Source: Bacteroidia bacterium (GTDB taxonomy: Bacteria > Bacteroidota > Bacteroidia > Bacteroidales > Prolixibacteraceae). Taken from it: DNA of 64,000 bases. Below are positions 15,283 to 24,627 of this stretch, one piece after another. The stretch lies in NCBI GenBank assembly GCA_025358025.1, contig JANYKW010000087.1:1-64000 (forward strand), given 5' to 3'. Made by a program: the position numbers and the translations under genes. How positions within the stretch are numbered: the first letter of the stretch is position 1; every line of letters begins with the position of its first letter. The notes beneath the pieces were generated by a model that saw only the letters and a list, made by a program, of their open reading frames with translations, made no database searches and was not told where the DNA came from.

Positions 15283-18150
15283 ATGTCCGGGATAAGGGAA
15301 ATATATTTGATCTTACTTTGCCTTTTGCTGCCTTTGTCTGCAATCTCACAAGTGCATTTCAGGATTTCAGGCAAGACAACAGATCAGGTAACCGGGTCAA
15401 AGATTGAGATGGTAAACATTCAAATCAAGGAACTCAACGCATGGACGGCCTCCAACATGGATGGGGAATTCCTGTTTGATAAAATTCCTGGCGGAACCTA
15501 TACCTTGCAGGCAAGTTGCCTGGGTTTTCAGCCATACGAAGCAACAATTTCCGTTAACAGGGATATTACAGGTTATAACCTGATAATCAGTCAGATGACG
15601 CTGGGTTTGCCGGAGGTAGTTATCGTAGCAGAGGAAAACACCGGCATGAGTACTTCTTCCAAAATTGAGCGTACTGCATTGTCCCATGTTCAGCCCACCA
15701 GCCTGGGTGATGTCATGCAACTGGTACCCGGGCAGATAACTTTAAATCCCGATATGTCCAAAACCAACCAGATTTCTATCCGCGACATCAATACATCCCA
15801 TAATAATACGAGAGATAATCCCGACATGAACAGTGCCATGGGTACTGCCATCGTCATAGACGGCACTCCGGTGAACAACGATGCAAACATGCAAACGCTG
15901 AATACTGCAGGAGGAGGAACTTCCCAGCCTTATTCGACAGCAGGACAAGGTGTTGATCTTCGTCAGATTGCCACCGACAACATTGAATCTGTTGAGGTAA
16001 TCCGTGGAATACCTTCCGCAGAATACGGAGAGCTTACTACCGGTGCTGTATTGGTGCGCACCAGGGCCGGCAAGACCAGGTTGAATGTGAAGCTGAAAGC
16101 AGATCCAAAGATCAGGCAAGGTTCATTGTCGAATGGTTTTATGTTACCGGGGAATAACCATGGAGCCATGAATGTCGATCTGGATTATACCAACTCCTTC
16201 GACGATATGAGAGAGCCTACGGAAAGCTACAACAGGCTCACCGGGCAACTGGGATATTCGAACACCTTCTTCCGCAAGACGAATCCATTGAGTCTGAATG
16301 CTAAAATTTCCTATTTTAGTACCTTCGACAACGAAAAGAACGATCCCGACATGCTGCAACGTGAAATTTATCAGTCGAAGGAGCAGAATATCGGATTCAA
16401 GCTATTTGGTACCTGGGCGGTGAAAAAGCCCTGGCTGACCAGTGTCACCTTTAATTTCTCCGGCGACTACGAAAAGCAGGAGTATTACGAGTACAAGGTT
16501 ACTTCCGGCAGTGGAGCAACTCCACTGCCTGTCGCAACAGTATCGGGTGAGGCTGTTGGAACTTTGCTCCCCTCCAGTTATGACAGCGAGTTAAAAATAG
16601 ATGGGAAACCCTACAGCTATTTTGCGGTGGTAAAGGGAAATCTGACAGCTAAATACAGGGAAGTGGGTAGCAATCTGTTGTATGGAATTGAGTGGCGAAC
16701 AACCGGGAATAGCGGGGAAGGCAGTATATATGATGTAAACCGTCCGCCATCCGGAGCCTCATCAACCCGTCCGAGATCTTTCAGCGATGTTCCGCCAAAC
16801 AAAAACCTATCCCTGTTTGTGGAGGAAAAGGTAAGTTTTCCCATTGGTTCAACCAGTATGAAAACACAAGCCGGACTTCGTTACCATAACATGCTGCCTG
16901 CCGGTTTGTTTTCGACCAATGGCTTTATGTCACTGGAACCCAGGCTGAATATTATTTATGACATTTTTCATAAGAAAAACGAGCAGTTGATTCGGGAACT
17001 CTCTTTGCGATTCGGGTACGGGCAAACCTCCAAAACACCATCCATGATCTATCTATATCCGAATAAAGCCTACCATGATGAGATCGGGTTTAATTATTAT
17101 CCGGATCTGTTGGTGATTACAACAAAAGTCATTGAAGGAGCAAGCAATCCTGAACTTAAACCCATAACCAATACCAAACTTGAAGCAGGCGTCGATTTTA
17201 ATATATTTGGGGTGAAAGTGCTGCTGACAGGGTTCAAAGAGAAAATTGAAAATGGATTCAGCTGGGAAAATCAATATTATGTAATGGATTATAAACTGTG
17301 GAATCCATTGAACGGGGCGGGGAAGATGCCAAACTATTCCAACGGCGAAATCTTTTACCAGGAAAACGGGCAATCGGTTCGGCTGCCTCACAGGATGAAC
17401 CAGGTTTATGCCAGCTACAACCTTCCTAAAAATTCTTACAACATTGAAAAGAGGGGAATAGAATACGTCGTAAATTTTGGAAGTGTGAAATCTTTGCATT
17501 CCACCTTATCCGTGGATGGGGCTTATTATCATATCGGGAAAGTTTCTCAGGTCCTTCCTTTTGGCGAGAAAAAAAATATGTCCTACCAGGGGCAACTCTT
17601 TCCTTACCTGCCCGTATACCCGGGAGGAGCTGGGGAAGTGTTGCAAAGGCTAAACTCTAATTTTCAGATTATCACCCATATCCCAGCATTAAAAATGATT
17701 TCTTCAGTGAGTACACAGGTAATATGGTTCGATAAATCTGTCAGCTCCTGGGAAGACAGCCAGAGTGTTCCTGTCTATTTTTCAAAAGGTGCAAACAACC
17801 AGAAAAATTATGGTGTGACAGAAGGAACTGACAAAATTTTTGTCGATCCAATCGGATATTATGATATTGACATGAGCTATCATCCATGGCAGAATGAGAT
17901 GACCAATGAATCACCCTACTTTTTTATGGTAAAAGAATTTAAGAGTAACAAGTACAACATGATAAATTACCCTGTCACCTGCCAAATCAACCTTAAACTG
18001 ACCAAAGAGATAGGCCAGCGGGCTAAACTGGCTTTCTACGTCAACAATATCTTCAATAACAGGCCATTATTTAAGGATCCGGTTACTGATTATTATTCCC
18101 GGAGAAATCAGACAGCATATTTTGGAGCAGAATTTAAATTTATTCTATAA
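15283..18150 (+). CDS. TonB-dependent outer-membrane receptor with N-terminal carboxypeptidase-regulatory-like domain
   Basis: A 955-residue protein: signal peptide (LILLCLLLPLSAISQ), then a carboxypeptidase-regulatory-like beta domain (about 25-110, RISGKTTDQVTGSKIEMVNI, GGTYTLQASCLGF), a plug domain (about 120-260, with VEVIRGIPSAEYGELTTGAVLV) and a beta-barrel ending AYFGAEFKFIL with a terminal aromatic-like strand. It imports a ligand using TonB energy. The following DUF4876 and DUF6850 genes are its usual partners. It is not a SusC-type receptor: no SusD gene follows. Ligand unknown. Confidence 0.9.
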   Translation: MSGIREIYLILLCLLLPLSAISQVHFRISGKTTDQVTGSKIEMVNIQIKELNAWTASNMDGEFLFDKIPGGTYTLQASCLGFQPYEATISVNRDITGYNLIISQMTLGLPEVVIVAEENTGMSTSSKIERTALSHVQPTSLGDVMQLVPGQITLNPDMSKTNQISIRDINTSHNNTRDNPDMNSAMGTAIVIDGTPVNNDANMQTLNTAGGGTSQPYSTAGQGVDLRQIATDNIESVEVIRGIPSAEYGELTTGAVLVRTRAGKTRLNVKLKADPKIRQGSLSNGFMLPGNNHGAMNVDLDYTNSFDDMREPTESYNRLTGQLGYSNTFFRKTNPLSLNAKISYFSTFDNEKNDPDMLQREIYQSKEQNIGFKLFGTWAVKKPWLTSVTFNFSGDYEKQEYYEYKVTSGSGATPLPVATVSGEAVGTLLPSSYDSELKIDGKPYSYFAVVKGNLTAKYREVGSNLLYGIEWRTTGNSGEGSIYDVNRPPSGASSTRPRSFSDVPPNKNLSLFVEEKVSFPIGSTSMKTQAGLRYHNMLPAGLFSTNGFMSLEPRLNIIYDIFHKKNEQLIRELSLRFGYGQTSKTPSMIYLYPNKAYHDEIGFNYYPDLLVITTKVIEGASNPELKPITNTKLEAGVDFNIFGVKVLLTGFKEKIENGFSWENQYYVMDYKLWNPLNGAGKMPNYSNGEIFYQENGQSVRLPHRMNQVYASYNLPKNSYNIEKRGIEYVVNFGSVKSLHSTLSVDGAYYHIGKVSQVLPFGEKKNMSYQGQLFPYLPVYPGGAGEVLQRLNSNFQIITHIPALKMISSVSTQVIWFDKSVSSWEDSQSVPVYFSKGANNQKNYGVTEGTDKIFVDPIGYYDIDMSYHPWQNEMTNESPYFFMVKEFKSNKYNMINYPVTCQINLKLTKEIGQRAKLAFYVNNIFNNRPLFKDPVTDYYSRRNQTAYFGAEFKFIL

Positions 18151-18175
18151 AATATTTAATATCAATTATTTAGCT

Positions 18176-19387
18176 ATGAAAAAACTGGTAGTCCTCTCAA
18201 TTATTTTGGTGGGTTTTCTTGCATTCAGTTGCAGGAAGGATGTGACTCCGACCTACAAGCTGACGGTACCCCTTACCTTTCCGGCCGGATTTAACCTTGC
18301 TGCTGTTCCCGATGGAACCGAAGTGAAATTCATCGAGGCCCAGACCGGAAGGGAGACAGTGGTTTTTACCACAGGAGGAACCGGAATCGTTTCATCCATT
18401 TTAACTTCAGGTACTTACAATGGCAGTACCAGTTTTACTGTGAAAGTTGGCACCGATGATTTTGTATTCAATGGTGTATTAAGCAATGTAATTTTGAACA
18501 AGGAAACAAATGCTCCCATGACACTCGTTCTGGCAAAAAACACGGGCGGATTTATCTTCAAAGAGATCTACTTTTCCGGTTCAAAAACACCTGATGCCAA
18601 GTCCTATTATTCTGACCAGTTTCACGAAGTCTACAACAATTCCAATGAAATATTGTATGCCGACGGGCTTTGCCTTGGTGTGCTGGACCAATCGTCGTCG
18701 AATCCAAATGTTTGGGTGAATACGGATGGAACCATCATGGATAAATTGCCTGTGACTTTCCAGGCTTGGATCATTCCGGGTACAGGGAAAGAGCATCCTG
18801 TTGCACCCGGGAAAAGCATCGTGATTGCTCAGGATGGTATTGATCACAAAACGGATCCAAACGGGAATCCACTTTCGCCTGTGAATCTTGGCAAAGCCGA
18901 ATGGGAGACCTATGTTGCTGCTCCCGGGAAAGATACCGATTCCCCCGGAGTTCCCAATCTTACCATGATGTATACAACGAACACAGCAAACATTGAATGG
19001 GTGCATTCCGTATTCGGATCGGCAGTGATATTGTTCAGATTGCCGGTTGCCTGGGAACTATATGTTGCGGATCCTGCAAATTTTAAAACCAGACCGGGAA
19101 TTACCTCTTCGACCCAGTACCTGATGATTCCAAAAAGTTATGTCATTGATGCAGTTGAGATTGTACAAGCTGATGACACAAAGCGCTACAAGAGGTTGCC
19201 CACCGAACTGGATGCCGGTTATACCTACCTCGATGGCGGAACCTACTGTTCCAAATCCATCAGACGGAAAGCCAAACTGGTTGTAGAAGGACGTGTTATT
19301 TACAAAGATACCAACAATTCGACCGCGGATTTTCTGCACGATCTGGTCCCGACACCCTGGGTGAATCCTACGGCTGCCGAGAACTAA
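18176..19387 (+). CDS. DUF4876-family lipoprotein, receptor partner
   Basis: A 403-residue protein with a lipoprotein signal (LAFSCRKD). An N-terminal beta-sandwich-like domain (residues 25-120) precedes a lamin-tail-like segment beginning FIFKEIYFSGSKTPDAKSYY, with GLCLGVLDQ and QYLMIPKSYVIDAVEI, as in DUF4876 proteins. The family is found almost only directly after TonB receptors of this type, which suggests a surface lipoprotein that works with the receptor as SusD does with SusC. The ATG at 18176 gives the correct lipobox; the frame opens earlier inside the receptor gene. 25 bases separate the two genes. Confidence 0.85.
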   Translation: MKKLVVLSIILVGFLAFSCRKDVTPTYKLTVPLTFPAGFNLAAVPDGTEVKFIEAQTGRETVVFTTGGTGIVSSILTSGTYNGSTSFTVKVGTDDFVFNGVLSNVILNKETNAPMTLVLAKNTGGFIFKEIYFSGSKTPDAKSYYSDQFHEVYNNSNEILYADGLCLGVLDQSSSNPNVWVNTDGTIMDKLPVTFQAWIIPGTGKEHPVAPGKSIVIAQDGIDHKTDPNGNPLSPVNLGKAEWETYVAAPGKDTDSPGVPNLTMMYTTNTANIEWVHSVFGSAVILFRLPVAWELYVADPANFKTRPGITSSTQYLMIPKSYVIDAVEIVQADDTKRYKRLPTELDAGYTYLDGGTYCSKSIRRKAKLVVEGRVIYKDTNNSTADFLHDLVPTPWVNPTAAEN

Positions 19388-19449
19388 CAAATTAAGTTTA
19401 AAAATGTGCATGCCCTGCGCTTGGGCAGTTGATTCAACTCCTGTTTCAG

Positions 19450-21024
19450 ATGCAAATTGACCTGAAAGAAAAGCTTTTTCTCATCCTGCTGTTTGCCATG
19501 GTTCATCACTGCTTTGCCGGTGATACCCTGCATGTGAATACATTCAACGCCATCAGGCTTTTAAAGTCAGACAATGCCTGGCTGGACACTGAAAATATTG
19601 CAGGATTGGTCTTTAATAAATCTGAAAAAGTGGTAAGTTTCGAGACAGGACTCGACAGAGGGAATGGTGATTTTCATCTTATCAGGGTAGGCAATAAATA
19701 CAATGACTTCTCCTTTTTAACCGAAAGCTATCAGTTACGGAAAAACAGGTTGTATTTGTATGGGAAATTTGGCTATCATTATGTAGATGATACAGGCGGA
19801 CGATGGAACGGGGCCTACGATCCATACAGCGGGAATCCTTATATCCTGGGTGATTCGGTTTCAGGAGTAACTTATCACAAGGAAAACTACAATCTGGCAG
19901 GTGGTGTCGGATACAAGCTGAGCGACAAGATCTCATTGGGTTGCAGTGCAGACTATTATGGAGGTGTAGCGGCAAAACAAAAAGATCCCAGACCACAAAA
20001 TGTTTATGTAAAATTTACTGTTAATCCTGCGCTGATTTTATCTGCTGAGAATTTCAAATTGGGGGTGGACCTTGGCTATAGCAACCGGAAAGAGGAGATC
20101 GAATACGATGTTTTTCGAAGCAATTTCTCACCCACCTTTTTTACATTCAAGGGATTTGGTTTTTATACGATGGACATCGGGACAGGATTTTATCGCTTTC
20201 AGATGGCCAATCGCTTTTTCGGCGGTTTGCAGTATGAAAGAAATTTGCTAAATATCCCAACACTTACTGAACTAAGGTTCGATTTTAACCTGGAAAGGAT
20301 TGAGGATGGCACTTCAGTTATCAGGAAACTGGATGGAGGAGACTGGAAAACCTACAACCTGATACTTAACGAACATATCAACATGCGCTATGGCTTGAAC
20401 AACCACCGCATCAAGGGAATATTCTCTTTTTTTAACGGGGACGGGAATGAATTTACCCAGAATATTGTGTATGAAGGAACCTGGAATGTTCCCAAATACG
20501 TTACCATTGCTGAAAACCTGAAATTCAACAGGCAAACGCTGAGCGGAACCATCTATTACAATTATCAAAAAATGACGGATGCATACCGGATCAATTGGGA
20601 TGCTGAAGCCTCTGTAAATTATATTCGCAATGGCGAAAGCTATTATTATATCCCGGAGGTATTTACGTCAGGATTTACCAATGTAACAGGAAACCTGTCG
20701 GTACAGAAAAATCAATATTTTGGGAAAATTCACCTGGCCTTCACCCTGAATTCCGGTTATACCGCTAATTTATCGAATGATCTTCAACTTTCAACCTTGC
20801 CTGAAATAACAAAGAAGCAACGCAAGTATATTTACCAGCAGGAGTTTGATTACGATACTTCCGGATTATTCAAAGCAGGAGGAGAGATCAAGCTGGGGGG
20901 CAGTCTTTTAAAAGTAAAAAATGCCGGACAAACATACTTGAGCTTTCGATACGATCATGCCAGTCAAACCAATGGAATTCAGAATTTTAGCATGATCAGT
21001 ACGAAACTTGGATTTATTTTTTAA
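19450..21024 (+). CDS. DUF6850-family outer-membrane beta-barrel protein
   Basis: A 524-residue protein with a signal peptide (LFLILLFAMVHHCFAGD) and a long series of alternating amphipathic strands ending in MISTKLGFIF with a C-terminal Phe, the signature of outer-membrane barrels. I assign DUF6850 from its size, composition and place after a TonB receptor and DUF4876 gene. The start at 19450 is preferred over a TTG at 19429. Probably a second barrel of the uptake complex, a porin-like partner; direct function is unknown. Confidence 0.75.
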   Translation: MQIDLKEKLFLILLFAMVHHCFAGDTLHVNTFNAIRLLKSDNAWLDTENIAGLVFNKSEKVVSFETGLDRGNGDFHLIRVGNKYNDFSFLTESYQLRKNRLYLYGKFGYHYVDDTGGRWNGAYDPYSGNPYILGDSVSGVTYHKENYNLAGGVGYKLSDKISLGCSADYYGGVAAKQKDPRPQNVYVKFTVNPALILSAENFKLGVDLGYSNRKEEIEYDVFRSNFSPTFFTFKGFGFYTMDIGTGFYRFQMANRFFGGLQYERNLLNIPTLTELRFDFNLERIEDGTSVIRKLDGGDWKTYNLILNEHINMRYGLNNHRIKGIFSFFNGDGNEFTQNIVYEGTWNVPKYVTIAENLKFNRQTLSGTIYYNYQKMTDAYRINWDAEASVNYIRNGESYYYIPEVFTSGFTNVTGNLSVQKNQYFGKIHLAFTLNSGYTANLSNDLQLSTLPEITKKQRKYIYQQEFDYDTSGLFKAGGEIKLGGSLLKVKNAGQTYLSFRYDHASQTNGIQNFSMISTKLGFIF

Positions 21025-21137
21025 CCGGGTTTTCATCATGCAAATGGAGCCTATGAATACCCTGGTTTGAAAGCGCATCAGAACGAAAAAACGGAAGGGA
21101 AAAATGAGTAAATTAGTCTGTCTAAAGAATAGCGTAC

Positions 21138-22025
21138 ATGAGCAATGTGATTGAGTGCAATGACCTGACGCATTATTATGGCAAAAAGATGGTGTTTGAA
21201 AACCTGAATTTTCAGGTCAGGGATGGTAGTATACTGGGATTGCTGGGTAAAAATGGTGCGGGAAAGACAACAACCATCAATATTTTGAATGGCTTCCTCC
21301 ATCCGCGCAGCGGAGAATGCCTGATTTACGGTGAAAATTCGCAGCACCTCACCCCCGCTACCAAAGCGAGGATTGGCTTCCTGATAGAAGGGCATATTCA
21401 GTATGCATTTATGAACATCCACCAGGTCGAGAAATTCTATTCGGGTTTTTATTCGAACTGGAAACCGGCTCCTTTCTGGGATCTGATGGCCAAACTTAAA
21501 GTCACACCCACCCAGAAGATTTCGACCATGTCGTGTGGTCAACGTTCGCAGGTGGCACTTGGACTAATTTTGGCGCAAAATGCAGATCTGCTGATTCTTG
21601 ATGACTTTTCGATGGGTCTCGATCCCGGCTATCGCCGCCTTTTCATCGACTATCTGCGGGAATATGCGAAATCGGAGAACAAAACCATATTTACCACTTC
21701 ACACATCATTCAGGACATGGAACGGCTAATAGATGATGTGCTTATTATGGACTATAACCGGGTTCTGGCCCAGTGTCCGATCAATGAGTTTATGACCGGA
21801 TTCAAGCGATTTGACTTCGAACTTGAAAACGATGAGGTGAATCTGAAAAATGAAAAATTTGTAGCCAATCTCGAGATGGTTAAGAACAAAGTTGAGCTGT
21901 ATAGTTATGAAACAAAGGAGTTTGTACAGCAATTTTTGGATAACCACGGGGTAGCTTACAAGGGATTCAAACAGGTAAAAATGGAATTGGAAGATGCATT
22001 CATCGGATTAACAGGAAAATATTAG
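21138..22025 (+). CDS. ABC transporter ATP-binding protein with altered signature and Walker B
   Basis: A 295-residue ABC ATPase: Walker A GKNGAGKT (37-44), signature MSCGQ (131-135) in place of LSGGQ, Walker B LLILDD (151-156) in which the catalytic Glu position is Asp, D-loop MGLD and switch His in TTSHI. It resembles the ABC-2 type, gene pairs for export or membrane-linked processes. The permease begins 3 bases after its stop, so they are coupled. Downstream DUF4857 completes the set. The altered residues suggest low turnover or a regulatory role, which is inference. Confidence 0.9.
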   Translation: MSNVIECNDLTHYYGKKMVFENLNFQVRDGSILGLLGKNGAGKTTTINILNGFLHPRSGECLIYGENSQHLTPATKARIGFLIEGHIQYAFMNIHQVEKFYSGFYSNWKPAPFWDLMAKLKVTPTQKISTMSCGQRSQVALGLILAQNADLLILDDFSMGLDPGYRRLFIDYLREYAKSENKTIFTTSHIIQDMERLIDDVLIMDYNRVLAQCPINEFMTGFKRFDFELENDEVNLKNEKFVANLEMVKNKVELYSYETKEFVQQFLDNHGVAYKGFKQVKMELEDAFIGLTGKY

Positions 22026-22028
22026 ATC

Positions 22029-22697
22029 ATGTGGAAATCGATTATATACAAAGAGTGGTTGAAGATCAGGTTTTTCCTGATCGGTTTTACCATACTGGGA
22101 ATGATGGGTATCGCGTACCTGTTTCTTAAAGTACAACATGAATTTACCTTCTCGGGAGGTGGGAATTTCTGGTACAATATCCTGTTTATGGGAATGCAGT
22201 TTTTTGGCTATTTTAAATTCATTCCATTATCCGGAGGACTGTTAATTGCTGTAGTACAGTATTTTCCTGAGACCATCGATCAAAGAATCAAATTAACATT
22301 TCACCTTCCATTGAAAGAGAACAATGTGCTGCTGATGATGCATTCCTTTGGTGCCGGATGTCTGCTGCTCTCTTATTTGCTTTTGATGGTGGTATTTATT
22401 TCATTGAGCGCGATCTATTTTCCGTCGGAAATGGTTTACGACTCCATCGTTTCGGTTATTCCATGGTTTATGGCAGGATTTGTCGCATATTTTTTTGTGG
22501 CGCTGATCGTTATGGAGCCATCCTGGTTGTACCGGATAATGTATTCCCTCGTAGGAGGGTTCTTTGTGACTATTTATGTAAAATCTCCGGTTATTGCAGC
22601 TTACGGACCGGCCATTCCGGGATTATCCCTATTGACGATCCTGATGAGTGTCGCGCTTCTGTTTTCGGCATACCGTTTTAGAAAAGGGGAAATGTAG
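22029..22697 (+). CDS. ABC transporter permease-like membrane protein
   Basis: A 222-residue hydrophobic protein with about six membrane helices, starting WKSIIYKEWLKIRFFLIGF, an N-terminus typical of ABC-2 type permeases. FHLPLKENNVLLMMHSFGAG in the first cytoplasmic loop resembles the coupling region. It lies 3 bases after the ATPase and 1 base before the next gene, so translation of all three is coupled. Transport direction and substrate are unknown. Confidence 0.85.
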   Translation: MWKSIIYKEWLKIRFFLIGFTILGMMGIAYLFLKVQHEFTFSGGGNFWYNILFMGMQFFGYFKFIPLSGGLLIAVVQYFPETIDQRIKLTFHLPLKENNVLLMMHSFGAGCLLLSYLLLMVVFISLSAIYFPSEMVYDSIVSVIPWFMAGFVAYFFVALIVMEPSWLYRIMYSLVGGFFVTIYVKSPVIAAYGPAIPGLSLLTILMSVALLFSAYRFRKGEM

Positions 22698-22698
22698 G

Positions 22699-23934
22699 AT
22701 GGAAAAGTTAAGCAGAATAATACTCGTGTTGGTTGCCATCCTGGTTCTGGCCATGACACTGCCCATGCTGTACTGGATGGCATTTGAGCAACCCGTCAGC
22801 AAGCCCTTTGTTCTTTACAGCTGCCTGGACGACGATTTCTTTATTATGCGCCAGGGGAAACCCAATACATTTGAAGATACCCGCGGCAACAAATACACCC
22901 GTGAAAAATACGAGCAAAAATTGCCTATGATGAATTTCCAGCAATTGATGATCTCCGGACTGATGCCAGACACCATCCGGGGGAAAGCCATGGATATGCA
23001 TGAAATAGGCCTGAACAGATCATTTGCCCGTTTCAAACCGGAGGATATGAATGGTCCAAAACCCGCGCTTTTCCCGTTATTTGAATCACAATCCGGGCGG
23101 GCAAACATCGGGATGCCTGACGATTTTTTCCGGATTACCTGGCGGGTTGAGTTTCTGGATGCGGCAACCAACAAGATTCGGGAAGAGAAAAGCCAGCTGT
23201 TTTCGGCTGCATTGTATCACAATGGTTTTGCATTTCCGGCAACAAGGATCGAAGGATTGCCAACAACCAGAAAATCGTGCGATGAGGGGTACCTCATCGT
23301 GGATTCATCCAACCAGCTGTTTCATCTCAAAATGGTGAAAGACAAACCTTATGTGAGGAAAATTTCGCTCCCCGAAGGATTGAGATTCAAACACATCCAA
23401 TGTGTGGATTTCAAGGATAAGAAATACTATGCCTACCTGTTTTCCGAAAAAAATGAGATCTTCATTCTTACCCAGGATGAATATGAGCTGGTGAAATTGC
23501 CGATTACAGCGTTTAATGCAGAAAGTTGTGATCTGAAAATCTATGGAGACCTCTTCAATTACAATGTCACTATTGATCATGAAGATCATACAGATGTTGT
23601 AATTCTCGATAAGGATTACAAAAGGGTGAAATCTTACCAGGAAGGCTGGCCGCTAATTTCTGAACATACCGAAGGCAAAATTTTCGGATATATTTTTCCT
23701 GCACAACTATCGCTGGAAGATCCCAACAGCAAATACATCAATTTCTATTGGAAGGGATCCGGAGGTATCGGATGGGTGCTTCTAAACCTGATTCTGGTTG
23801 GAGTTCATCTGGTTATCCTGCGCAGGCGAAATGCCAGCCTGCAAGGACATGCTGTCGACCTCGCATTTGTTGCGGTAACCGGAATTTATGGATTCATCGC
23901 GATCAACCTCTTTCAGAATAAATTTTTCGATTAA
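22699..23934 (+). CDS. DUF4857-family membrane protein
   Basis: A 411-residue protein with one N-terminal membrane helix (IILVLVAILVLAMTLPMLYW), a large extracytoplasmic domain, and two or three helices at the C-terminus (GWVLLNLILVGVHLVIL, AFVAVTGIYGFIAINL). This arrangement and the neighbouring ABC genes fit DUF4857, a Bacteroidota family of unknown role. A sequence with repeated beta-propeller-like segments (YLIVDSSNQLFHLKMV, CVDFKDKKYYAYLF) suggests a sensing domain. The ATG at 22699 overlaps no gene, and its stop touches the convergent response regulator's stop with no gap. Confidence 0.8.
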   Translation: MEKLSRIILVLVAILVLAMTLPMLYWMAFEQPVSKPFVLYSCLDDDFFIMRQGKPNTFEDTRGNKYTREKYEQKLPMMNFQQLMISGLMPDTIRGKAMDMHEIGLNRSFARFKPEDMNGPKPALFPLFESQSGRANIGMPDDFFRITWRVEFLDAATNKIREEKSQLFSAALYHNGFAFPATRIEGLPTTRKSCDEGYLIVDSSNQLFHLKMVKDKPYVRKISLPEGLRFKHIQCVDFKDKKYYAYLFSEKNEIFILTQDEYELVKLPITAFNAESCDLKIYGDLFNYNVTIDHEDHTDVVILDKDYKRVKSYQEGWPLISEHTEGKIFGYIFPAQLSLEDPNSKYINFYWKGSGGIGWVLLNLILVGVHLVILRRRNASLQGHAVDLAFVAVTGIYGFIAINLFQNKFFD

Positions 23935-24627
23935 TCAATTGTTATAGGTCATGATAAATCCGCTGCCATGGATATTGCGGATTTCGACGGATGGGTCTTC
24001 CCTGAAAAATTTCCGAAGTTTGGTAATGAAAACATCCATGCTGCGGGTGGTGAAATATCCATCGTCGCCCCAGATCCTTTTCAGTGCCAGTTCACGAGGC
24101 AACAGCTCGTTCCGGTGTTCACAAAGCAATTGCAGCAGGGCTGCCTCTTTCGGACTGAGAAGCTGTCTGGCTACTCCCAGTTTGACTTCGCGCAGCCTGG
24201 AATCAAAAACATATTTGCCGATTCTGTACTGTTGGTTTGAGTTTCCCGCTTCTCCCTCAGCCCGCTTCAGCAAAACGGCTATCTTGTAAATCAATACATC
24301 CGCATCGAAGGGCTTAACGATGTAATCATCGGCACCTAGCCTGTACCCTTCCAGAATATCTTCCTTTAAAGATTTGGCTGTCAGATAAATAATAGGTATG
24401 CGGATATCCATCGAGCGTATTTCTCTTCCGATGGCGAATCCGTCCACATTCGGAAGCATCACATCCAGCAGGCAAAGGTCATAATGGCCTTCCCGAAAGG
24501 CACTTACCGCATGCTTCCCGTCAGAGAGCCAGGTAATCTTATGGTTGCAGATTTCGAGGTACGATTTTAAAACGGCTCCAAAGCTAAGATCGTCTTCCAC
24601 AAAAAATATGGATTTTGGGCTGCTCAT
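23935..24627 (-). CDS. OmpR/PhoB-family response regulator
   Basis: A 230-residue regulator with a receiver domain (phospho-acceptor Asp55 in LLDVMLPNVDGF, Lys in YLTAKS) and a C-terminal winged helix (SPKEAALLQLL, RSMDVFITKLRKFF, IRNIHGSGFIMTY). Its ATG overlaps the histidine-kinase stop by 4 bases (ATGA), so it is translated with the kinase. Likely target: the TTAAC repeat array between the kinase and the divergent secreted protein gene. Confidence 0.95.
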   Translation of the reverse strand: MSSPKSIFFVEDDLSFGAVLKSYLEICNHKITWLSDGKHAVSAFREGHYDLCLLDVMLPNVDGFAIGREIRSMDIRIPIIYLTAKSLKEDILEGYRLGADDYIVKPFDADVLIYKIAVLLKRAEGEAGNSNQQYRIGKYVFDSRLREVKLGVARQLLSPKEAALLQLLCEHRNELLPRELALKRIWGDDGYFTTRSMDVFITKLRKFFREDPSVEIRNIHGSGFIMTYNN

